From Ochrobactrum chromiisoli (GTDB lineage: Bacteria > Pseudomonadota > Alphaproteobacteria > Rhizobiales > Rhizobiaceae): DNA of 64,000 nt. The notes under the pieces were generated by a model. That model searched no databases, had not been told where the DNA came from, and saw only the letters and a program-made list of their open reading frames with translations. Numbering within the stretch: position 1 is the stretch's first letter; every line of letters starts with the position of its first letter. Below are positions 17,134-29,907 of this stretch, in pieces. The translations under genes were made by a program, and so were the position numbers. The stretch lies in contig NZ_JAPHAV010000004.1 of the NCBI RefSeq assembly GCF_026241335.1, positions 124,001-188,000 on the forward strand. Reading direction: 5' to 3'.

Positions 17134-17163
17134 TTTTCGGCGGACCAACAAGCCCGCCGAAAA
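17134..17163 (-). other. Intercistronic hairpin between atpD and atpC
   Basis: TTTTCGGCGG (17134-17143) pairs perfectly with CCGCCGAAAA (17154-17163) around a 10-base loop. On the minus strand no T-run follows, so it is more likely an mRNA-stabilising or partial attenuation structure than a full terminator; epsilon is needed at lower copy than beta. Confidence 0.6.
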
Positions 17164-17172
17164 CTCAATTCA

Positions 17173-18788
<1,616 letters not shown>

Positions 18789-18803
18789 CGATGAACCTTA
18801 ACT

Positions 18804-19682
18804 CTAAAGCGCTTCCGCGCCCGAAATGATTTCGATCAGTTCCTTGGTGATCTGAGCCTGACGCTGACGGTTATACGTGATCGACAACTTGTTGATCATG
18901 TCACCGGCATTGCGCGTCGCATTATCCATTGCGCTCATCTTCGCGCCCATTTCGCCCGCCACATTTTCCAGCAGAGCGCGGAAAATCTGGACCGAAATAT
19001 TGCGTGGGATCAGCGTGCTCAGGATCGCCGCAGGATCAGGTTCGTACTCATAAACCGCACCGCCAGCCGTATCCGCCTGCTCAGCACTTCCAGCCGAAGC
19101 CGGAATAATCTGCTGCGCGGTCGGAATCTGTGCGATCACCGACTTGAACTCGGAATAGAACAGCGTGCAGACGTCAAACTCGCCCTTTTCAAACAGCTCG
19201 ATCACTTTCTGGCCGATCTGATCGGCGTGAACGAAAGCGAGTTGCTTGACTTCGCGCAAATTGACATGGTCGATGATCAGCGAGGCGAATTCACGACGCA
19301 GAATATCTGCGCCCTTTTTACCAACAGTGATGATCTTAACCGTCTTGCCTTCAGCGAGGAGCTTACGAGCATGATCGCGCGCCAGACGTGCGATCTGCGA
19401 GTTGAAACCGCCGCAAAGGCCGCGTTCTGCAGTCGCGACGACGAGCAGATGCACGTCGTCCTTACCCGTACCCGCCATCAGTGCCGGTGCGTCTTCGCCG
19501 CTCACGTTCTGCGCGATATTAGCGAGGACGGCACCCATGCGCTGCGAGTAAGGCCGTGCGGCCTCCGCAGCTTCCTGGGCACGGCGCAGCTTCGCCGCGG
19601 CGACCATCTGCATCGCCTTGGTGATTTTCTGCGTCGCCTTGACCGAGGCGATACGGTTTCTCAGATCCTTTAGTGAAGGCAT
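18804..19682 (-). CDS. atpG: ATP synthase F1 gamma subunit
   Basis: 292 residues, the rotating central shaft of F1. It starts [20 protein letters not shown] and ends with the conserved helix [20 protein letters not shown] and [21 protein letters not shown]. Standard alphaproteobacterial length. 21 bp after atpA. Confidence 0.97.
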   Translation of the reverse strand: MPSLKDLRNRIASVKATQKITKAMQMVAAAKLRRAQEAAEAARPYSQRMGAVLANIAQNVSGEDAPALMAGTGKDDVHLLVVATAERGLCGGFNSQIARLARDHARKLLAEGKTVKIITVGKKGADILRREFASLIIDHVNLREVKQLAFVHADQIGQKVIELFEKGEFDVCTLFYSEFKSVIAQIPTAQQIIPASAGSAEQADTAGGAVYEYEPDPAAILSTLIPRNISVQIFRALLENVAGEMGAKMSAMDNATRNAGDMINKLSITYNRQRQAQITKELIEIISGAEAL

Positions 19683-19703
19683 CCGTTCATCCCGTCACAA
19701 AAT

Positions 19704-21233
19704 TCAAGCAAAAGACTTGGCGAACGCGTCAACCGCTGCCTTGAGATTTGCTTTGATGTTGTCGGTGAGTGCCTTTTCGTCGCGGATCGCATCGAGAACA
19801 TCTTTGTGCTCGGTGCGCAGCGAAGAAAGAAGACCTGCTTCAAACTTGCCAACCTGGTCAACGGCAATCTTATCGAGATAGCCATTCACACCAGCGTAAA
19901 TCACGGCAACCTGTTCTTCCGTCTTGAGCGGGGAGAACTGTGGCTGCTTGAGAAGTTCTGTCAGGCGTGCACCGCGGTTAAGCAAACGCTGTGTCGAAGC
20001 ATCAAGATCCGAACCGAACTGAGCAAACGCTGCCATTTCACGATACTGGGCGAGTTCACCCTTAATCGAACCGGCAACCTGCTTCATGGCCTTGATCTGA
20101 GCGGACGAACCAACGCGCGAAACCGACAGACCGACGTTAACAGCCGGACGGATACCCTGATAGAACAGGTTGGTTTCGAGGAAGATCTGGCCGTCGGTGA
20201 TCGAGATCACGTTGGTCGGAATAAACGCGGAAACGTCGTTACCCTGCGTTTCGATGACTGGCAGAGCCGTCAGCGAACCAGCGCCGTTTTCGTCGTTGAG
20301 CTTTGCAGCGCGTTCAAGAAGACGCGAATGCAGATAGAAAACGTCGCCTGGGTAAGCTTCACGGCCCGGAGGACGACGAAGCAGAAGCGACATCTGACGA
20401 TAAGCAACGGCCTGCTTGGACAGATCGTCATAGCCGATCAGAGCATGCTGGCCATTGTCACGGAAATATTCACCGATCGCGCAGCCTGCGAATGGTGCAA
20501 GGTACTGCATCGGAGCCGGATCGGAAGCGGTAGCCGCGATCACGACAGAATATTCAAGAGCGCCGCGTTCTTCGAGAACCTTAACGAACTGAGCAACAGT
20601 CGAACGCTTCTGGCCGATAGCAACGTAAACGCAATAAAGCTTTTCTTTGTCAGGGCCGTTGTCGTGGATTGGCTTCTGGTTCAGGAAGGTATCAAGAATG
20701 ATTGCGGTCTTGCCGGTCTGACGGTCACCAATGACCAGCTCGCGCTGACCACGACCAACAGGGATCAGAGCATCAACAGCCTTGAGACCGGTCGACATTG
20801 GCTCATGAACCGACTTGCGCGGGATGATGCCCGGTGCCTTGACGTCGACGCGGCGACGCTCAGTAGCAACAATTGGGCCCTTGCCGTCGATTGGATTGCC
20901 GAGAGCATCGACAACGCGGCCGAGCAGGCCCGGACCGACTGGAACGTCAACGATCGCGCCGGTACGCTTGACGACGTCGCCTTCCTTGATGTCACGGTCG
21001 GCACCGAAAATAACCACACCGACATTGTCGGTTTCAAGGTTAAGCGCCATGCCGCGAATACCACCGGGGAATTCGACCATTTCGCCAGCCTGAACATTGT
21101 CCAGACCGTAAACGCGGGCGATACCGTCGCCGACGGACAGAACCTGACCGACTTCGGAGACCTCAGCCTCCTTGCCGAAGTTCTTGATTTGCTCTTTCAG
21201 GATAGCGGAAATTTCCGCGGCGCGGATGTCCAT
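19704..21233 (-). CDS. atpA: ATP synthase F1 alpha subunit
   Basis: 509 residues. Non-catalytic nucleotide-binding subunit with P-loop [15 protein letters not shown], the N-terminal [20 protein letters not shown] and the conserved [20 protein letters not shown] segment. The ATG shares its first base with the atpH stop (TGATG), indicating translational coupling. Confidence 0.97.
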   Translation of the reverse strand: MDIRAAEISAILKEQIKNFGKEAEVSEVGQVLSVGDGIARVYGLDNVQAGEMVEFPGGIRGMALNLETDNVGVVIFGADRDIKEGDVVKRTGAIVDVPVGPGLLGRVVDALGNPIDGKGPIVATERRRVDVKAPGIIPRKSVHEPMSTGLKAVDALIPVGRGQRELVIGDRQTGKTAIILDTFLNQKPIHDNGPDKEKLYCVYVAIGQKRSTVAQFVKVLEERGALEYSVVIAATASDPAPMQYLAPFAGCAIGEYFRDNGQHALIGYDDLSKQAVAYRQMSLLLRRPPGREAYPGDVFYLHSRLLERAAKLNDENGAGSLTALPVIETQGNDVSAFIPTNVISITDGQIFLETNLFYQGIRPAVNVGLSVSRVGSSAQIKAMKQVAGSIKGELAQYREMAAFAQFGSDLDASTQRLLNRGARLTELLKQPQFSPLKTEEQVAVIYAGVNGYLDKIAVDQVGKFEAGLLSSLRTEHKDVLDAIRDEKALTDNIKANLKAAVDAFAKSFA

Positions 21234-21793
21234 CAGCCGACCTCTTTCAGTGCAAGCTTGAGAGAAGAAAGTTTAGTGCGAAGGGACGTGTCGATCTGAC
21301 GCGAACCCATTTTGACGATAAGACCGCCGAGGATCGACGGATCGACGGTGACATTGATCGTCACGTCCTTGCCGGCCACGCCCTTCAGCGTTGCCTTCAA
21401 TTCGTTCTGCTGAGCTGTGGTCAGCTCATGTGCAGAAATAACATCTGCGGAAACTTCACCGCGATGTTCGGCTGCAATCTCACGGAAAGCGGCGATGATG
21501 CCCGGCAGCGTAAACAGGCGACGATTGGACGCCACGACGCGCAGGAAATTGCCGACCAGACCCTTGATGCCAGCCTTGTCAGCAATCGCGCCGATGGCGT
21601 GAAGCTGGTCTTCAGCATTGAAGACCGGGCTGGAAATCAGACGCTTCAGGTCTTCGCTTCCGCTCAGAAGCGCCTCGAAACGGCCAAGATCTTTTTCCAC
21701 AGCAGCAACGGAATTCGCATCGAGCGCGAGCTCAAATAACGATCCGGCGTAGCGCTGTGCGACACCTGAAATGAGCGAAGACGTTTCTGCCAC
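21233..21793 (-). CDS. atpH: ATP synthase F1 delta subunit
   Basis: 186 residues from a GTG at 21793 ([20 protein letters not shown]), the usual N terminus; the open frame runs further up to 22030 but that part has no homology pattern. It shows the OSCP/delta layout with [10 protein letters not shown] at the start and [25 protein letters not shown] near the end. First gene of the F1 operon; the operon promoter should lie in 21794-22064. Confidence 0.95.
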   Translation of the reverse strand: MAETSSLISGVAQRYAGSLFELALDANSVAAVEKDLGRFEALLSGSEDLKRLISSPVFNAEDQLHAIGAIADKAGIKGLVGNFLRVVASNRRLFTLPGIIAAFREIAAEHRGEVSADVISAHELTTAQQNELKATLKGVAGKDVTINVTVDPSILGGLIVKMGSRQIDTSLRTKLSSLKLALKEVG

Positions 21794-22064
21794 GAACAAC
21801 CTGCTCTCTACGTTGAAACCATCTTTTTGGGAGTTCAGCAGGACCGATTGGCCCAAGCAGATGATTTTATTGAATGTTTCCGGGGAACCCCTGACGCGCG
21901 AGCGCGACAACACCGAAATGTGATTGCCGTCTAGCATAGACGAACCGGACTCGCAACACGCGAATCCCGCAGTTTTGTGTAAGTTTTGCCGCAGTTTTAG
22001 CTCAGAAAAGCACGAGGCATGCCCGCTCATACAGCGCAGAGCACTTTAGCGCAGCAATCCGACT

Positions 22065-22454
22065 TCATCTCACAAGGCCGAAAGCATAGAGCAAGGCCCC
22101 AGCAGCCAGCGCAAATTCGATGACAGCGGCAATGATATTATAGAAACTGCCGCCTTTATCCGACATCATCGAAATGAAGCGGCCGAACAGCGCAAATCCC
22201 CACACGGCCCCCAGCACAACCCATAAAAATGGCTGTGCAAAAATAAGACAACCAAGCCCTATTCCCAGATAGGGGCCCGCCAGAACCGCACGAATGGAGC
22301 TATAGGCTTCCGGGCGCGCATTGATCGGCTGAAGCCTGAGCAGCTTCATCGTGATGCCGGGCGCAAACAGCATAACAATGCCTGCCAAAGCCGTGACGAC
22401 CGCAGCACTCCATGCGAGCCATTCGCCCGTTGTCGCGGGAAGATAGAATTCCAT
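22065..22454 (-). CDS. Small four-helix membrane protein (DUF4345-like)
   Basis: 129 residues, nearly all hydrophobic, with four likely membrane helices (about 12-32, 52-70, 75-95 and 103-125) and little between them. A conserved-looking RPEAYSSIRAVLAGPYLG segment follows helix 1, as in DUF4345/AGROH-type small proteins of Rhizobiales, but I recognise the family only loosely. Function unknown. It lies between priA and the atp operon on the same strand as both, with 67 bp to priA. Confidence 0.7.
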   Translation of the reverse strand: MEFYLPATTGEWLAWSAAVVTALAGIVMLFAPGITMKLLRLQPINARPEAYSSIRAVLAGPYLGIGLGCLIFAQPFLWVVLGAVWGFALFGRFISMMSDKGGSFYNIIAAVIEFALAAGALLYAFGLVR

Positions 22455-22521
22455 TGCGTTTCAACCTCTTCGTTTCCAGCCCTATAGCGAAAAACCCAAC
22501 GGGTTTCCATAGCCCCGGTTT

Positions 22522-24732
22522 TTACAAAAAGCTTTGCGGATCAATATCCACCTGCACGCGGACAGACCCGCGTTCTTTGGGAGCTGCGGCCAGCAATGCC
22601 CGAATAAACCCTTGAATATCCGCCCTTTTTGTCCCGTGAACAAGGATGCGGAACCGATGTCTGCCGCGCACCAGTGCAAGCGGCGCTTCCGCCGGTCCAA
22701 GCACCGAAACCTCTTGAGAATGCGGTGCTGCACGACGAAGCGCGCGCGCATGATTTTCGGCATCAGGCCGGTTATCGGCAGAAATAATCAGCGCCGCAAG
22801 CCTCCCAAAGGGCGGCAGGGCACTGCGTTCACGCTCTTCGATTTCACGCGCATAAAATGCGTCCGAATCACCGCTGACGATAGCGCGCATCACCGGATGA
22901 TCAGGCTGATAGGTCTGAAGCAGACCAAGACTTTTGCGACCTGTTCGCCCTGCACGGCCTGTCACCTGATTGAGCAACTGGAAAGTGCGTTCGGCTGCAC
23001 GCGGATCGCCATTGGCAAGGCCAAGATCGGCATCCACCACGCCCACCAGCGTCATATTGGGGAAATTATGCCCCTTGGCCACGAGCTGCGTGCCGATGAC
23101 GATATCCGCCTCGCCCTTGGCAATCGCATCCAGTTCTAGCCGAAGACGCTTCACACCACCCGCCATATCCGACGAAAGAACAATGATTCGCGCATCCGGG
23201 AAGGTTGCAGCCACTTCCTCGGCAATGCGTTCAACACCCGGTCCACATGCAACCAGATGATCCAGCGTGCCGCATTCCGGGCAGGCTTCCGGAACCGGCT
23301 CATGATAGCCGCATTGATGGCACATCAACTGTCCGCGAAAGCGGTGCTCGACCAGCCAGCTTGAACATTGCGGACACTGAAAGCGATGACCGCACACCCG
23401 GCAAAGCGTCAGCGGTGCATAGCCGCGCCTGTTGAGAAACAGCAGTGCCTGCTCGCCGCGCTCCACCGTTTTCCCCACAGCCTCAGTCAAGGCTGGCGAC
23501 AAAAACCGTCCCGGCGGCGGCGGAGAGCGCCGCATATCAATGGTCTTGAGTGTCGGAAGTGCCGCTTCCGCATAGCGGCCATAGAGCTTGATTCGCTTAT
23601 AGCGCCCCTGATCGGCATTCACCTGACTTTCGATAGAAGGTGTCGCCGATGCCAATATCACCGGAAAGCCGCCAATATGGCCACGCACGACAGCCATATC
23701 GCGTGCATTATAGAAAACGCGATCTTCCTGCTTGTAAGCCGGATCGTGCTCTTCATCGACCACAATCAGCCCAAGCTCTTTGAACGGCAAAAACAAAGCC
23801 GAGCGCGCACCCGCAACAACACGCACCGTCCCTTCAGCAACCTGCCGCCAGACGCGTTCCCGTGTGCGTGGTGCCAGATCGGAATGCCATTCGGCAGGCT
23901 TTGAACCAAACCGATCATGGAACCGGTCGAGAAACTGCTGTGTCAGCGCGATTTCCGGCAGCAGAATCAGCACCTGCCTGCCCATCTCCAACGCTTTTGC
24001 CACGGCTTCGAAATAGACTTCCGTCTTGCCCGAACCGGTCACACCATCGAGCAGTGAGACCGAAAAAGCGTTTTCTTCAACCGATTCCGCCAGCATTTCT
24101 GCAGCAGCCTGTTGGTCCTCTGACAGAGTGGCCCGCGCATAATCAGGATCAGGTGTCGCAACGACCGCAGGCGGCGGAAGCATCACGTCCTCAAACACGC
24201 CCTGCATTTTCAAACCGTCCACAACGCTCAGCGAAACACCGGCTGCATGGGCCAGCCCGGAGCGCGTCCATGCCAAGCCATCGCGTGCCAGTTCCATCAC
24301 CCGGGCACGGGCATCCGTCATGCGTTCCGGCGCATGACCACAATAGCGAACGCCCGGCACTTTGGGCTCTGGATCAAAGGCTGCGGGCGCACGAAGCACC
24401 ATACGCGCCACCATTCCGGGCGGCGAAAGCGTATAATCCGCAGCCCAGCGCATGAAGCGCAACATATGCGCATCCACGGGTGGGCAATCGAAAACTTCCG
24501 AAATTGCACGCAGCTTTTTGGCATCAACCGCATCGGTCGCGCCATCACAAACAATGCCCGCAACCTCACGCGGCCCCAAAGGCACACGCACGATGGAGCC
24601 GGGCTGGACCTGCATTCCTTCCGGCACCATATAAGAATATGGACGCTCAGCGGGCATAGGTACGAGTACAGGCACCACGCTTCGGGTGGGCTGTGCAAAA
24701 AGGTTTAAAATATCGTGCGAATCTTTCGACAT
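22522..24732 (-). CDS. priA: Primosomal replication protein N' (PriA helicase)
   Basis: 736 residues. Restarts stalled replication forks by loading the primosome. After the N-terminal DNA-binding part there is a helicase core with Walker A DGVTGSGKTEVYFEA (about residue 220-235), DEEH box VVDEEHDPAYKQED, then the zinc-binding cluster with paired cysteines (CRVCGHRFQCPQC, CHQCGYH, CPECG) at about 430-480, and helicase motifs VVDADLGLANGDPRAAERTF and QVTGRAGR. All key motifs are intact and length is normal. Confidence 0.96.
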   Translation of the reverse strand: MSKDSHDILNLFAQPTRSVVPVLVPMPAERPYSYMVPEGMQVQPGSIVRVPLGPREVAGIVCDGATDAVDAKKLRAISEVFDCPPVDAHMLRFMRWAADYTLSPPGMVARMVLRAPAAFDPEPKVPGVRYCGHAPERMTDARARVMELARDGLAWTRSGLAHAAGVSLSVVDGLKMQGVFEDVMLPPPAVVATPDPDYARATLSEDQQAAAEMLAESVEENAFSVSLLDGVTGSGKTEVYFEAVAKALEMGRQVLILLPEIALTQQFLDRFHDRFGSKPAEWHSDLAPRTRERVWRQVAEGTVRVVAGARSALFLPFKELGLIVVDEEHDPAYKQEDRVFYNARDMAVVRGHIGGFPVILASATPSIESQVNADQGRYKRIKLYGRYAEAALPTLKTIDMRRSPPPPGRFLSPALTEAVGKTVERGEQALLFLNRRGYAPLTLCRVCGHRFQCPQCSSWLVEHRFRGQLMCHQCGYHEPVPEACPECGTLDHLVACGPGVERIAEEVAATFPDARIIVLSSDMAGGVKRLRLELDAIAKGEADIVIGTQLVAKGHNFPNMTLVGVVDADLGLANGDPRAAERTFQLLNQVTGRAGRTGRKSLGLLQTYQPDHPVMRAIVSGDSDAFYAREIEERERSALPPFGRLAALIISADNRPDAENHARALRRAAPHSQEVSVLGPAEAPLALVRGRHRFRILVHGTKRADIQGFIRALLAAAPKERGSVRVQVDIDPQSFL

Positions 24733-24836
24733 GATTGCGTGACCTTGGCGCGGCTTTGCGCTAAAGAAAAGCCACCTTGCTGGATTTAAATCAATTTAAA
24801 TCCCCTAACCCGCGCCCATTATGGAGGAATTCTGTT

Positions 24837-25490
24837 ATGAAGTTTTTCGTCGACACTGCGGACGTCAAGGAAATCCGCGAACTCAATGACCTTGGTCTGG
24901 TTGATGGTGTGACCACCAATCCTTCGCTGATCCTCAAATCCGGCCGCGACATCATCGAAGTCACCAAGGAAATCTGCTCTTTCGTCAAGGGTCCGGTTTC
25001 GGCTGAAGTTGCTGCGACCGAATATGAGCAGATCATGAAGGAAGCTGCCGTCATTGCCAAAATTGCAGACAATATCTGCATCAAGCTGCCATTGACGCTC
25101 GACGGCCTCAAGGCTTGTAAGGCACTGACATCCGATGGTCACAAGACCAACGTAACGCTCTGCTTCTCAGCCAATCAGGCTCTGCTCGCAGCAAAAGCTG
25201 GCGCGACCTTCGTATCGCCATTCATCGGTCGTCTTGACGACACCGGCATCAACGGCATGGAACTGATTGCTGAAATCCGTACCATCTTCGACAACTACGA
25301 TTTCCGCACTGAAATTCTCGCTGCTTCGGTTCGCACCGTAAACCACGTCAAGGAAGCAGCCCTTATCGGCGCCGACGTCGTTACCGCGCCTCCGGCAACG
25401 CTCAAGGCACTCGTCAAGCACCCACTGACCGACAAGGGCCTTGAAGCTTTCCTCGCCGACTGGGCGAAGACCGGCCAGAAAATCGCTTAA
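24837..25490 (+). CDS. Fructose-6-phosphate aldolase / small transaldolase
   Basis: 217 residues from ATG 24837 with GGAGGAAT upstream. Short transaldolase of the TalC/Fsa (subfamily 3B) type: [33 protein letters not shown], the Schiff-base lysine in [29 protein letters not shown] and GRLDDTG. It catalyses either dihydroxyacetone transfer (transaldolase) or reversible fructose-6-phosphate cleavage; sequence alone does not decide. Monocistronic with a strong terminator. Confidence 0.93.
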   Translation: MKFFVDTADVKEIRELNDLGLVDGVTTNPSLILKSGRDIIEVTKEICSFVKGPVSAEVAATEYEQIMKEAAVIAKIADNICIKLPLTLDGLKACKALTSDGHKTNVTLCFSANQALLAAKAGATFVSPFIGRLDDTGINGMELIAEIRTIFDNYDFRTEILAASVRTVNHVKEAALIGADVVTAPPATLKALVKHPLTDKGLEAFLADWAKTGQKIA

Positions 25491-25511
25491 TCAGCACGCT
25501 GACTAGAATGT

Positions 25512-25542
25512 AAAAACGGCGGATCATTGATCCGCCGTTTTT
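25512..25542 (+). terminator. Terminator of transaldolase gene
   Basis: A perfect 15-bp stem, AAAAACGGCGGATCA / TGATCCGCCGTTTTT, with a 1-base centre, 21 bp after the stop; A/T flanks on both sides allow bidirectional use. Confidence 0.92.
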
Positions 25543-25552
25543 GTTTGTCTCA

Positions 25553-25582
25553 ACAAAAAAGCGGCACAGAATGCGCCGCCTT
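25553..25582 (-). terminator. Terminator of the leuS-lptE operon
   Basis: On the minus strand GGCGGC...GTGCCGC pairs and is followed by TTTTTTGTTGAG, 26 bp past the lptE stop. Confidence 0.65.
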
Positions 25583-25607
25583 TTCAAACTCGATCAAGCT
25601 GAACACC

Positions 25608-26189
25608 TCAGAGCTTCGACATCTGCATGGCGATCGCCAGATAAATCTGCTCGGCCAGTTCTTCCGCCGCACGCTTGGTCGCATCGCGTTCAGCACGCAG
25701 ATTGGCGAATTCCTGACGCGGACGGTCAAACGAGGCGCCGACCGTGCGGGTGCCGGATTTCAGCGGTTTGCCATCCTTATCGAACAAAACGAAATTCGAA
25801 GTCGCATTGACCGTACCAGCCGAAGGACGGCCCGTGCGGTCCGTTCGATCACCAACATCGACACTCACGAAAGATGTAACCGATTTGCTTAAGCCCAGAC
25901 GCAGCTTGTAGTTCGGATTGGCAGGCTCACCAGCACCGCCGGAAAGCAGGAAGATCAGCCGATTACGAACCTGAACACCGTAAATGCTGTTTTCAGGATC
26001 GACCGAAATCGATGCGAGCTTCGCGCGCATATCCGGCGTCACACTGCCGCCAATCGTACTGCCTGCACTGCCACCGCCCGAATAGAGCGGCTGCACCGTA
26101 CAGCCAGCAAGAAGAACTACGGCTCCGATGGCCACAATCGCCACACGGAGATTCTGAAAAGCGGAAATCAAGCGATCAGGCAACGACAT
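25608..26189 (-). CDS. lptE: LPS-assembly lipoprotein LptE
   Basis: 193 residues from ATG 26189. A lipoprotein signal peptide ends in the lipobox LLAGC (about residues 26-30), followed by VQPLYSGG, the hallmark beginning of alphaproteobacterial LptE, and then a small alpha/beta domain with conserved YKLRLGLS and R-rich C-terminal helix. It plugs the LptD barrel in the outer membrane for LPS insertion. Its start lies 14 bp inside the end of leuS, as in other Rhizobiales, so expression depends on leuS. In many relatives holA follows; here a terminator and a convergent gene follow instead. Confidence 0.87.
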   Translation of the reverse strand: MSLPDRLISAFQNLRVAIVAIGAVVLLAGCTVQPLYSGGGSAGSTIGGSVTPDMRAKLASISVDPENSIYGVQVRNRLIFLLSGGAGEPANPNYKLRLGLSKSVTSFVSVDVGDRTDRTGRPSAGTVNATSNFVLFDKDGKPLKSGTRTVGASFDRPRQEFANLRAERDATKRAAEELAEQIYLAIAMQMSKL

Positions 26190-28809
26190 TGACGATCCTT
26201 TGTGGCACCACGATGATCTTCTTCGGCGAGCCCCCTTCGAGCGCGGCCTTGACAAAATCAAGTTCGAGCACCGCCTGCTGGATTGTAGCTTGATCAGCGT
26301 CGCGCGCGATTGTCAAATCCCCACGCTTCTTACCGTTGATCTGAACCGGCATAACGATCTCGTTTTCCACGATCAAAGCGGCATCGAACTGCGGCCAAGG
26401 TGCACGGGCAACCAGCGTTTCCCGACCAGCAATCTTGCCACCAAGCTCTATGGCGCACTGTTCGGCCAGATGCGGCATCATTGGGGCGAGCATCATGATC
26501 AGCATTTCAGTTGCTTCACGCACTGCCGCCTTCAGCTCATCGTCCGCTTTACCGGCTGCAACCTGCTGCAATGGTGCTGCAAGCGCATTGACCAATTCAT
26601 AAAGACGGGCAACAGCGCGGTTGAAGGCGAGTTTTTCAATGTCGTCACCGACGGCCTGAACGGCCTTGTGAGCAGCCTTGGATACGGCAATTGCATCACC
26701 CTGCGTGCCTGCCTTGGGTGCCACATCCTTCAAGCCGACAGCGGCTTCCGAAACCAGACGCCAGACGCGCTGCACAAAACGATGCGCACCTTCGGCACCC
26801 GCTTCCGTCCAGATAACGTCGCGTTCCGGCGGACTGTCGGACAGCATGAACCACCGCGCAGTATCGGCACCATAAGACGAGATAATGTCGTCGGGATCGA
26901 CCACATTCTTCTTCGACTTCGACATTTTTTCGATCGAACCGATTTCAACCGGAGCACCGCTGTCGAGCATGGTGGCCGTGCGTTTACCGTCTGATTCTTC
27001 AATACGAATATCGGCCGGTGCAACCCACTGACCATTGGCCTTGTAGGTTTCATGCACAACCATGCCCTGCGTGAACAGACCCTTGAATGGCTCTTCAATG
27101 CCAACATGACCCGCCACTTTCATGGCGCGGGTGAAAAAGCGCGAATAAAGCAGATGCAAAATCGCATGCTCAACACCGCCAATATACTGATCAACCGGCA
27201 ACCAGTGATCGGCAATTGCGCGGTCGGTCGGCTCATTTTCCCAAGGGGCTGTAAAGCGCGTGTAATACCAGGACGAATCAACAAACGTATCCATCGTGTC
27301 GGTCTCACGACGGGCTTCGCCACCGCATTTCGGGCACTTCACATGACGCCATGTTGCATGACGATCGAGCGGATTGCCCGGACGATCGAACTCAACATCA
27401 TCCGGCAGCTTGACCGGCAAATCGGCGCGCGGCACCGGATTAACGCCACAGCTTTCGCAATGGATCATCGGGATCGGGCAACCCCAGTAACGCTGGCGCG
27501 AAATACCCCAATCGCGCAGACGGAACTGAACTTTGCGTTCAGCCTGTGGGCGGCCATCGAACTCGGTCTTTTCCAGACGTTCCGCCACTTCGTTAAACGC
27601 TGCTTCCGGCGTCATACCGTCGAGGAAGCGTGAATTCACCATCACGCCATCATCGGTATAAGCCGTGTCGCCGATAACAAAACTCGCCGCATCTTCGCCC
27701 TTTGGGAGAACGACAGGCGTCACCTTCAAACCATATTTGTTGGCGAAATCCAGATCGCGCTGATCATGGCCGGGGCAGCCGAAAATCGCACCCGTTCCAT
27801 AGTCCATCAGCACGAAGTTTGCGACGTAAACCGGCAGTTCCCAATTCTCGTCAAACGGGTGCTTAACCTTGATGCCAGTGTCGAAGCCCTTCTTTTCAGC
27901 GGTTTCAAGCGCTGCAACAGAGGTGCCCGTGCGTCGGCATTCATCTGCAAACTCAGCCAGATTGGCATTGGTTTCCGCGAGCTTTTTGGCCAGCGGATGA
28001 TCGGCAGCAATCGCCACAAAGGATGCACCAAACAGCGTATCCGGGCGGGTGGTGTAAACTTCCACTTCCGAGAAACCGGACGGCGCAGTCTTGCTATCCA
28101 GCGCGAAGCGAACCTGCAGGCCTTCCGACTTGCCGATCCAGTTCTTCTGCATGACGCGGACTTTTTCCGGCCACTGGTCAAGCGTATCAAGACCAGCCAG
28201 CAGATCTTCGCTGAAATCGGTGATCTTGAAGAACCACTGCGTCAGCTCGCGCTGTTCTACCAGCGCACCGGAACGCCAGCCACGACCATCCACAACCTGC
28301 TCATTGGCAAGCACGGTGTTGTCAACCGGATCCCAGTTGACCTTGGACGTCTTGCGCGTCACCAGACCTTTTTCAAACAGATCGATGAACAGCATCTGCT
28401 GACGATGGTAATATTCGACATCGCAGGTCGCAAATTCACGGGTCCAGTCGAGCGACAGTCCCATGGATTTGAGCTGACGCTTCATGGTTGCGATATTCTG
28501 ATAGGTCCATTCCTTCGGATGCACCTTGTTCTGCATCGCCGCATTTTCCGCAGGCATGCCAAACGCGTCCCAGCCCATTGGGTGAAGCACGTTGAACCCC
28601 TTGGCGCGCTTATAACGCGCGACCACGTCACCCATCGCATAGTTGCGCACATGGCCCATATGAATGCGCCCCGATGGATAAGGGAACATTTCGAGCACGT
28701 AGTACTTCTCGCGGGGATCGCTATTGTCGGTTTCGAAAGTCTGGTTTTCTTCCCAGATTTTCTGCCAATGAGCTTCCGCCACGCGCGGATTATAACGTTC
28801 GGCTGCCAT
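26176..28809 (-). CDS. leuS: Leucyl-tRNA synthetase
   Basis: 877 residues from ATG 28809 ([20 protein letters not shown]). Class I synthetase with the HIGH-type motif [12 protein letters not shown] near residue 50 and [10 protein letters not shown] near 625; the editing (CP1) domain with its conserved Thr-rich [16 protein letters not shown] lies between. It charges tRNA-Leu. The longer open frame upstream includes a TTG/GTG-started extension and was not used. Confidence 0.97.
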   Translation of the reverse strand: MAAERYNPRVAEAHWQKIWEENQTFETDNSDPREKYYVLEMFPYPSGRIHMGHVRNYAMGDVVARYKRAKGFNVLHPMGWDAFGMPAENAAMQNKVHPKEWTYQNIATMKRQLKSMGLSLDWTREFATCDVEYYHRQQMLFIDLFEKGLVTRKTSKVNWDPVDNTVLANEQVVDGRGWRSGALVEQRELTQWFFKITDFSEDLLAGLDTLDQWPEKVRVMQKNWIGKSEGLQVRFALDSKTAPSGFSEVEVYTTRPDTLFGASFVAIAADHPLAKKLAETNANLAEFADECRRTGTSVAALETAEKKGFDTGIKVKHPFDENWELPVYVANFVLMDYGTGAIFGCPGHDQRDLDFANKYGLKVTPVVLPKGEDAASFVIGDTAYTDDGVMVNSRFLDGMTPEAAFNEVAERLEKTEFDGRPQAERKVQFRLRDWGISRQRYWGCPIPMIHCESCGVNPVPRADLPVKLPDDVEFDRPGNPLDRHATWRHVKCPKCGGEARRETDTMDTFVDSSWYYTRFTAPWENEPTDRAIADHWLPVDQYIGGVEHAILHLLYSRFFTRAMKVAGHVGIEEPFKGLFTQGMVVHETYKANGQWVAPADIRIEESDGKRTATMLDSGAPVEIGSIEKMSKSKKNVVDPDDIISSYGADTARWFMLSDSPPERDVIWTEAGAEGAHRFVQRVWRLVSEAAVGLKDVAPKAGTQGDAIAVSKAAHKAVQAVGDDIEKLAFNRAVARLYELVNALAAPLQQVAAGKADDELKAAVREATEMLIMMLAPMMPHLAEQCAIELGGKIAGRETLVARAPWPQFDAALIVENEIVMPVQINGKKRGDLTIARDADQATIQQAVLELDFVKAALEGGSPKKIIVVPQRIVNVVA

Positions 28810-28930
28810 GAGCGTATTTACTCGTACGAAGATGATGCAATAAGGAGAGTCGTCATTAATGGCGACCTTCACCACGTATTGGCGAAAGCGTCAAGTTTTT
28901 GCGGACGAAAAGCCTGAAAGCGAGAGTTTC

Positions 28931-29611
28931 ATGTCAGATATTGGTGCAAACCTGAACAACGTCAAGGCATCCATTGCGCGCGCCGAGGAGGAAGCCCGTC
29001 GTGATAAAGGGTCAGTGACGCTCGTGGCTGTGTCGAAAACATTCGATGCAGATGAAATACGTCCGGCGCTTGATCTCGGTCAGCGGGTCTTCGGTGAAAA
29101 CCGCGTTCAGGAAGCGCAAGGCAAATGGCCAGCACTTCGCGAAGCCTATTCCGGTATTGAGCTGCACCTGATCGGACCACTGCAATCCAACAAAGCAGCC
29201 GATGCAGTCAAGCTGTTCGATGTGATTGAAACCGTCGACCGCGAAAAGATTGCGGCAGCCCTTGCCAGTGAGATTAAAAAACAAGGCAAGAGTCCAAAGC
29301 TTTACGTGCAGGTCAATACCGGCCTTGAAGAGCAGAAGGCTGGTATCCCGCCAAAAGAGGCTGTCGCTTTTGTTGAACGCTGCCGCAAGGAACATGGCCT
29401 TTCAATCGAAGGCCTGATGTGCATCCCGCCTGCAGATGAAAATCCGGGGCCGCATTTTGCGCTTTTGGAAAAACTTGCGCGTGAAGCTCAGGTCGAAAAG
29501 CTCTCCATGGGCATGTCAGGCGATTATGAAACCGCCATCGGCTTCGGTGCGACTTCAGTGCGTGTGGGGTCGGCAATCTTTGGCGGACGCAGCTATTCCC
29601 CGCCCGCCTGA
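28931..29611 (+). CDS. YggS-family PLP-binding protein
   Basis: 226 residues from ATG 28931. PLP homeostasis protein of the alanine-racemase-like TIM barrel family, without known catalytic activity. The PLP lysine is in VTLVAVSKTF, and RVFGENRVQEAQGKW, LHLIGPLQSNKA, GLMCIPP and SMGMSGDYETAI-type phosphate loop are all present. Family members keep free PLP and amino/keto acid pools balanced. Divergent from leuS across about 120 bp. Confidence 0.94.
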   Translation: MSDIGANLNNVKASIARAEEEARRDKGSVTLVAVSKTFDADEIRPALDLGQRVFGENRVQEAQGKWPALREAYSGIELHLIGPLQSNKAADAVKLFDVIETVDREKIAAALASEIKKQGKSPKLYVQVNTGLEEQKAGIPPKEAVAFVERCRKEHGLSIEGLMCIPPADENPGPHFALLEKLAREAQVEKLSMGMSGDYETAIGFGATSVRVGSAIFGGRSYSPPA

Positions 29612-29619
29612 TTGTTTTT

Positions 29620-29907
29620 TCAATGAAGCAGCATCTCGCCTTTTAAAGGATGCCAATCCGACGGACCAAGCAAACGGTTATGCGCGTAAACGACCGAATG
29701 CAACGGTCCGTCGATCTTTTCCTTCCAGAATTCAATAAAGCCGTGAAGCACTGGAAAGTCTGGCGCCAGATCATAGTCTTGCCAGACATAGAGCTGCAAA
29801 AGATGCGGATGATCCGGCATATGATAAAAGATTTTTGCCGTCGTCAGACCGTAACCGGCAAGCTGCAATTCAAAGGCAGACTTTGAAGTAAAAGCGGTTG
29901 TCGTCAT
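29620..29907 (-). CDS. usg: Usg family protein
   Basis: 95 residues from ATG 29907 (GGGGAAATCGCC upstream). Recognised as the small Usg protein of alphaproteobacteria: LAGYGLTTAKIFYHMPDHPH, LQLYVWQDYDLAPDFP and the C-terminal HSVVYAHNRLLGPSDW block. The family was named for its occurrence upstream of trp genes; its biochemical role is unknown. Convergent with the YggS gene, 8 bp apart. Confidence 0.88.
   Translation of the reverse strand: MTTTAFTSKSAFELQLAGYGLTTAKIFYHMPDHPHLLQLYVWQDYDLAPDFPVLHGFIEFWKEKIDGPLHSVVYAHNRLLGPSDWHPLKGEMLLH

Noticed and set aside
19806-21299. 497-codon plus-strand frame opposite atpA
   Set aside because: Antisense shadow of a strongly conserved gene; no domain pattern.
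21794-22030. N-terminal extension of atpH up to 22030
   Set aside because: The extra residues have no delta-subunit features; the GTG at 21793 gives the normal 186-residue protein.
27766-28917. Plus-strand frame opposite leuS
   Set aside because: Shadow of leuS; it also ends inside the start region of the YggS gene in the wrong frame.
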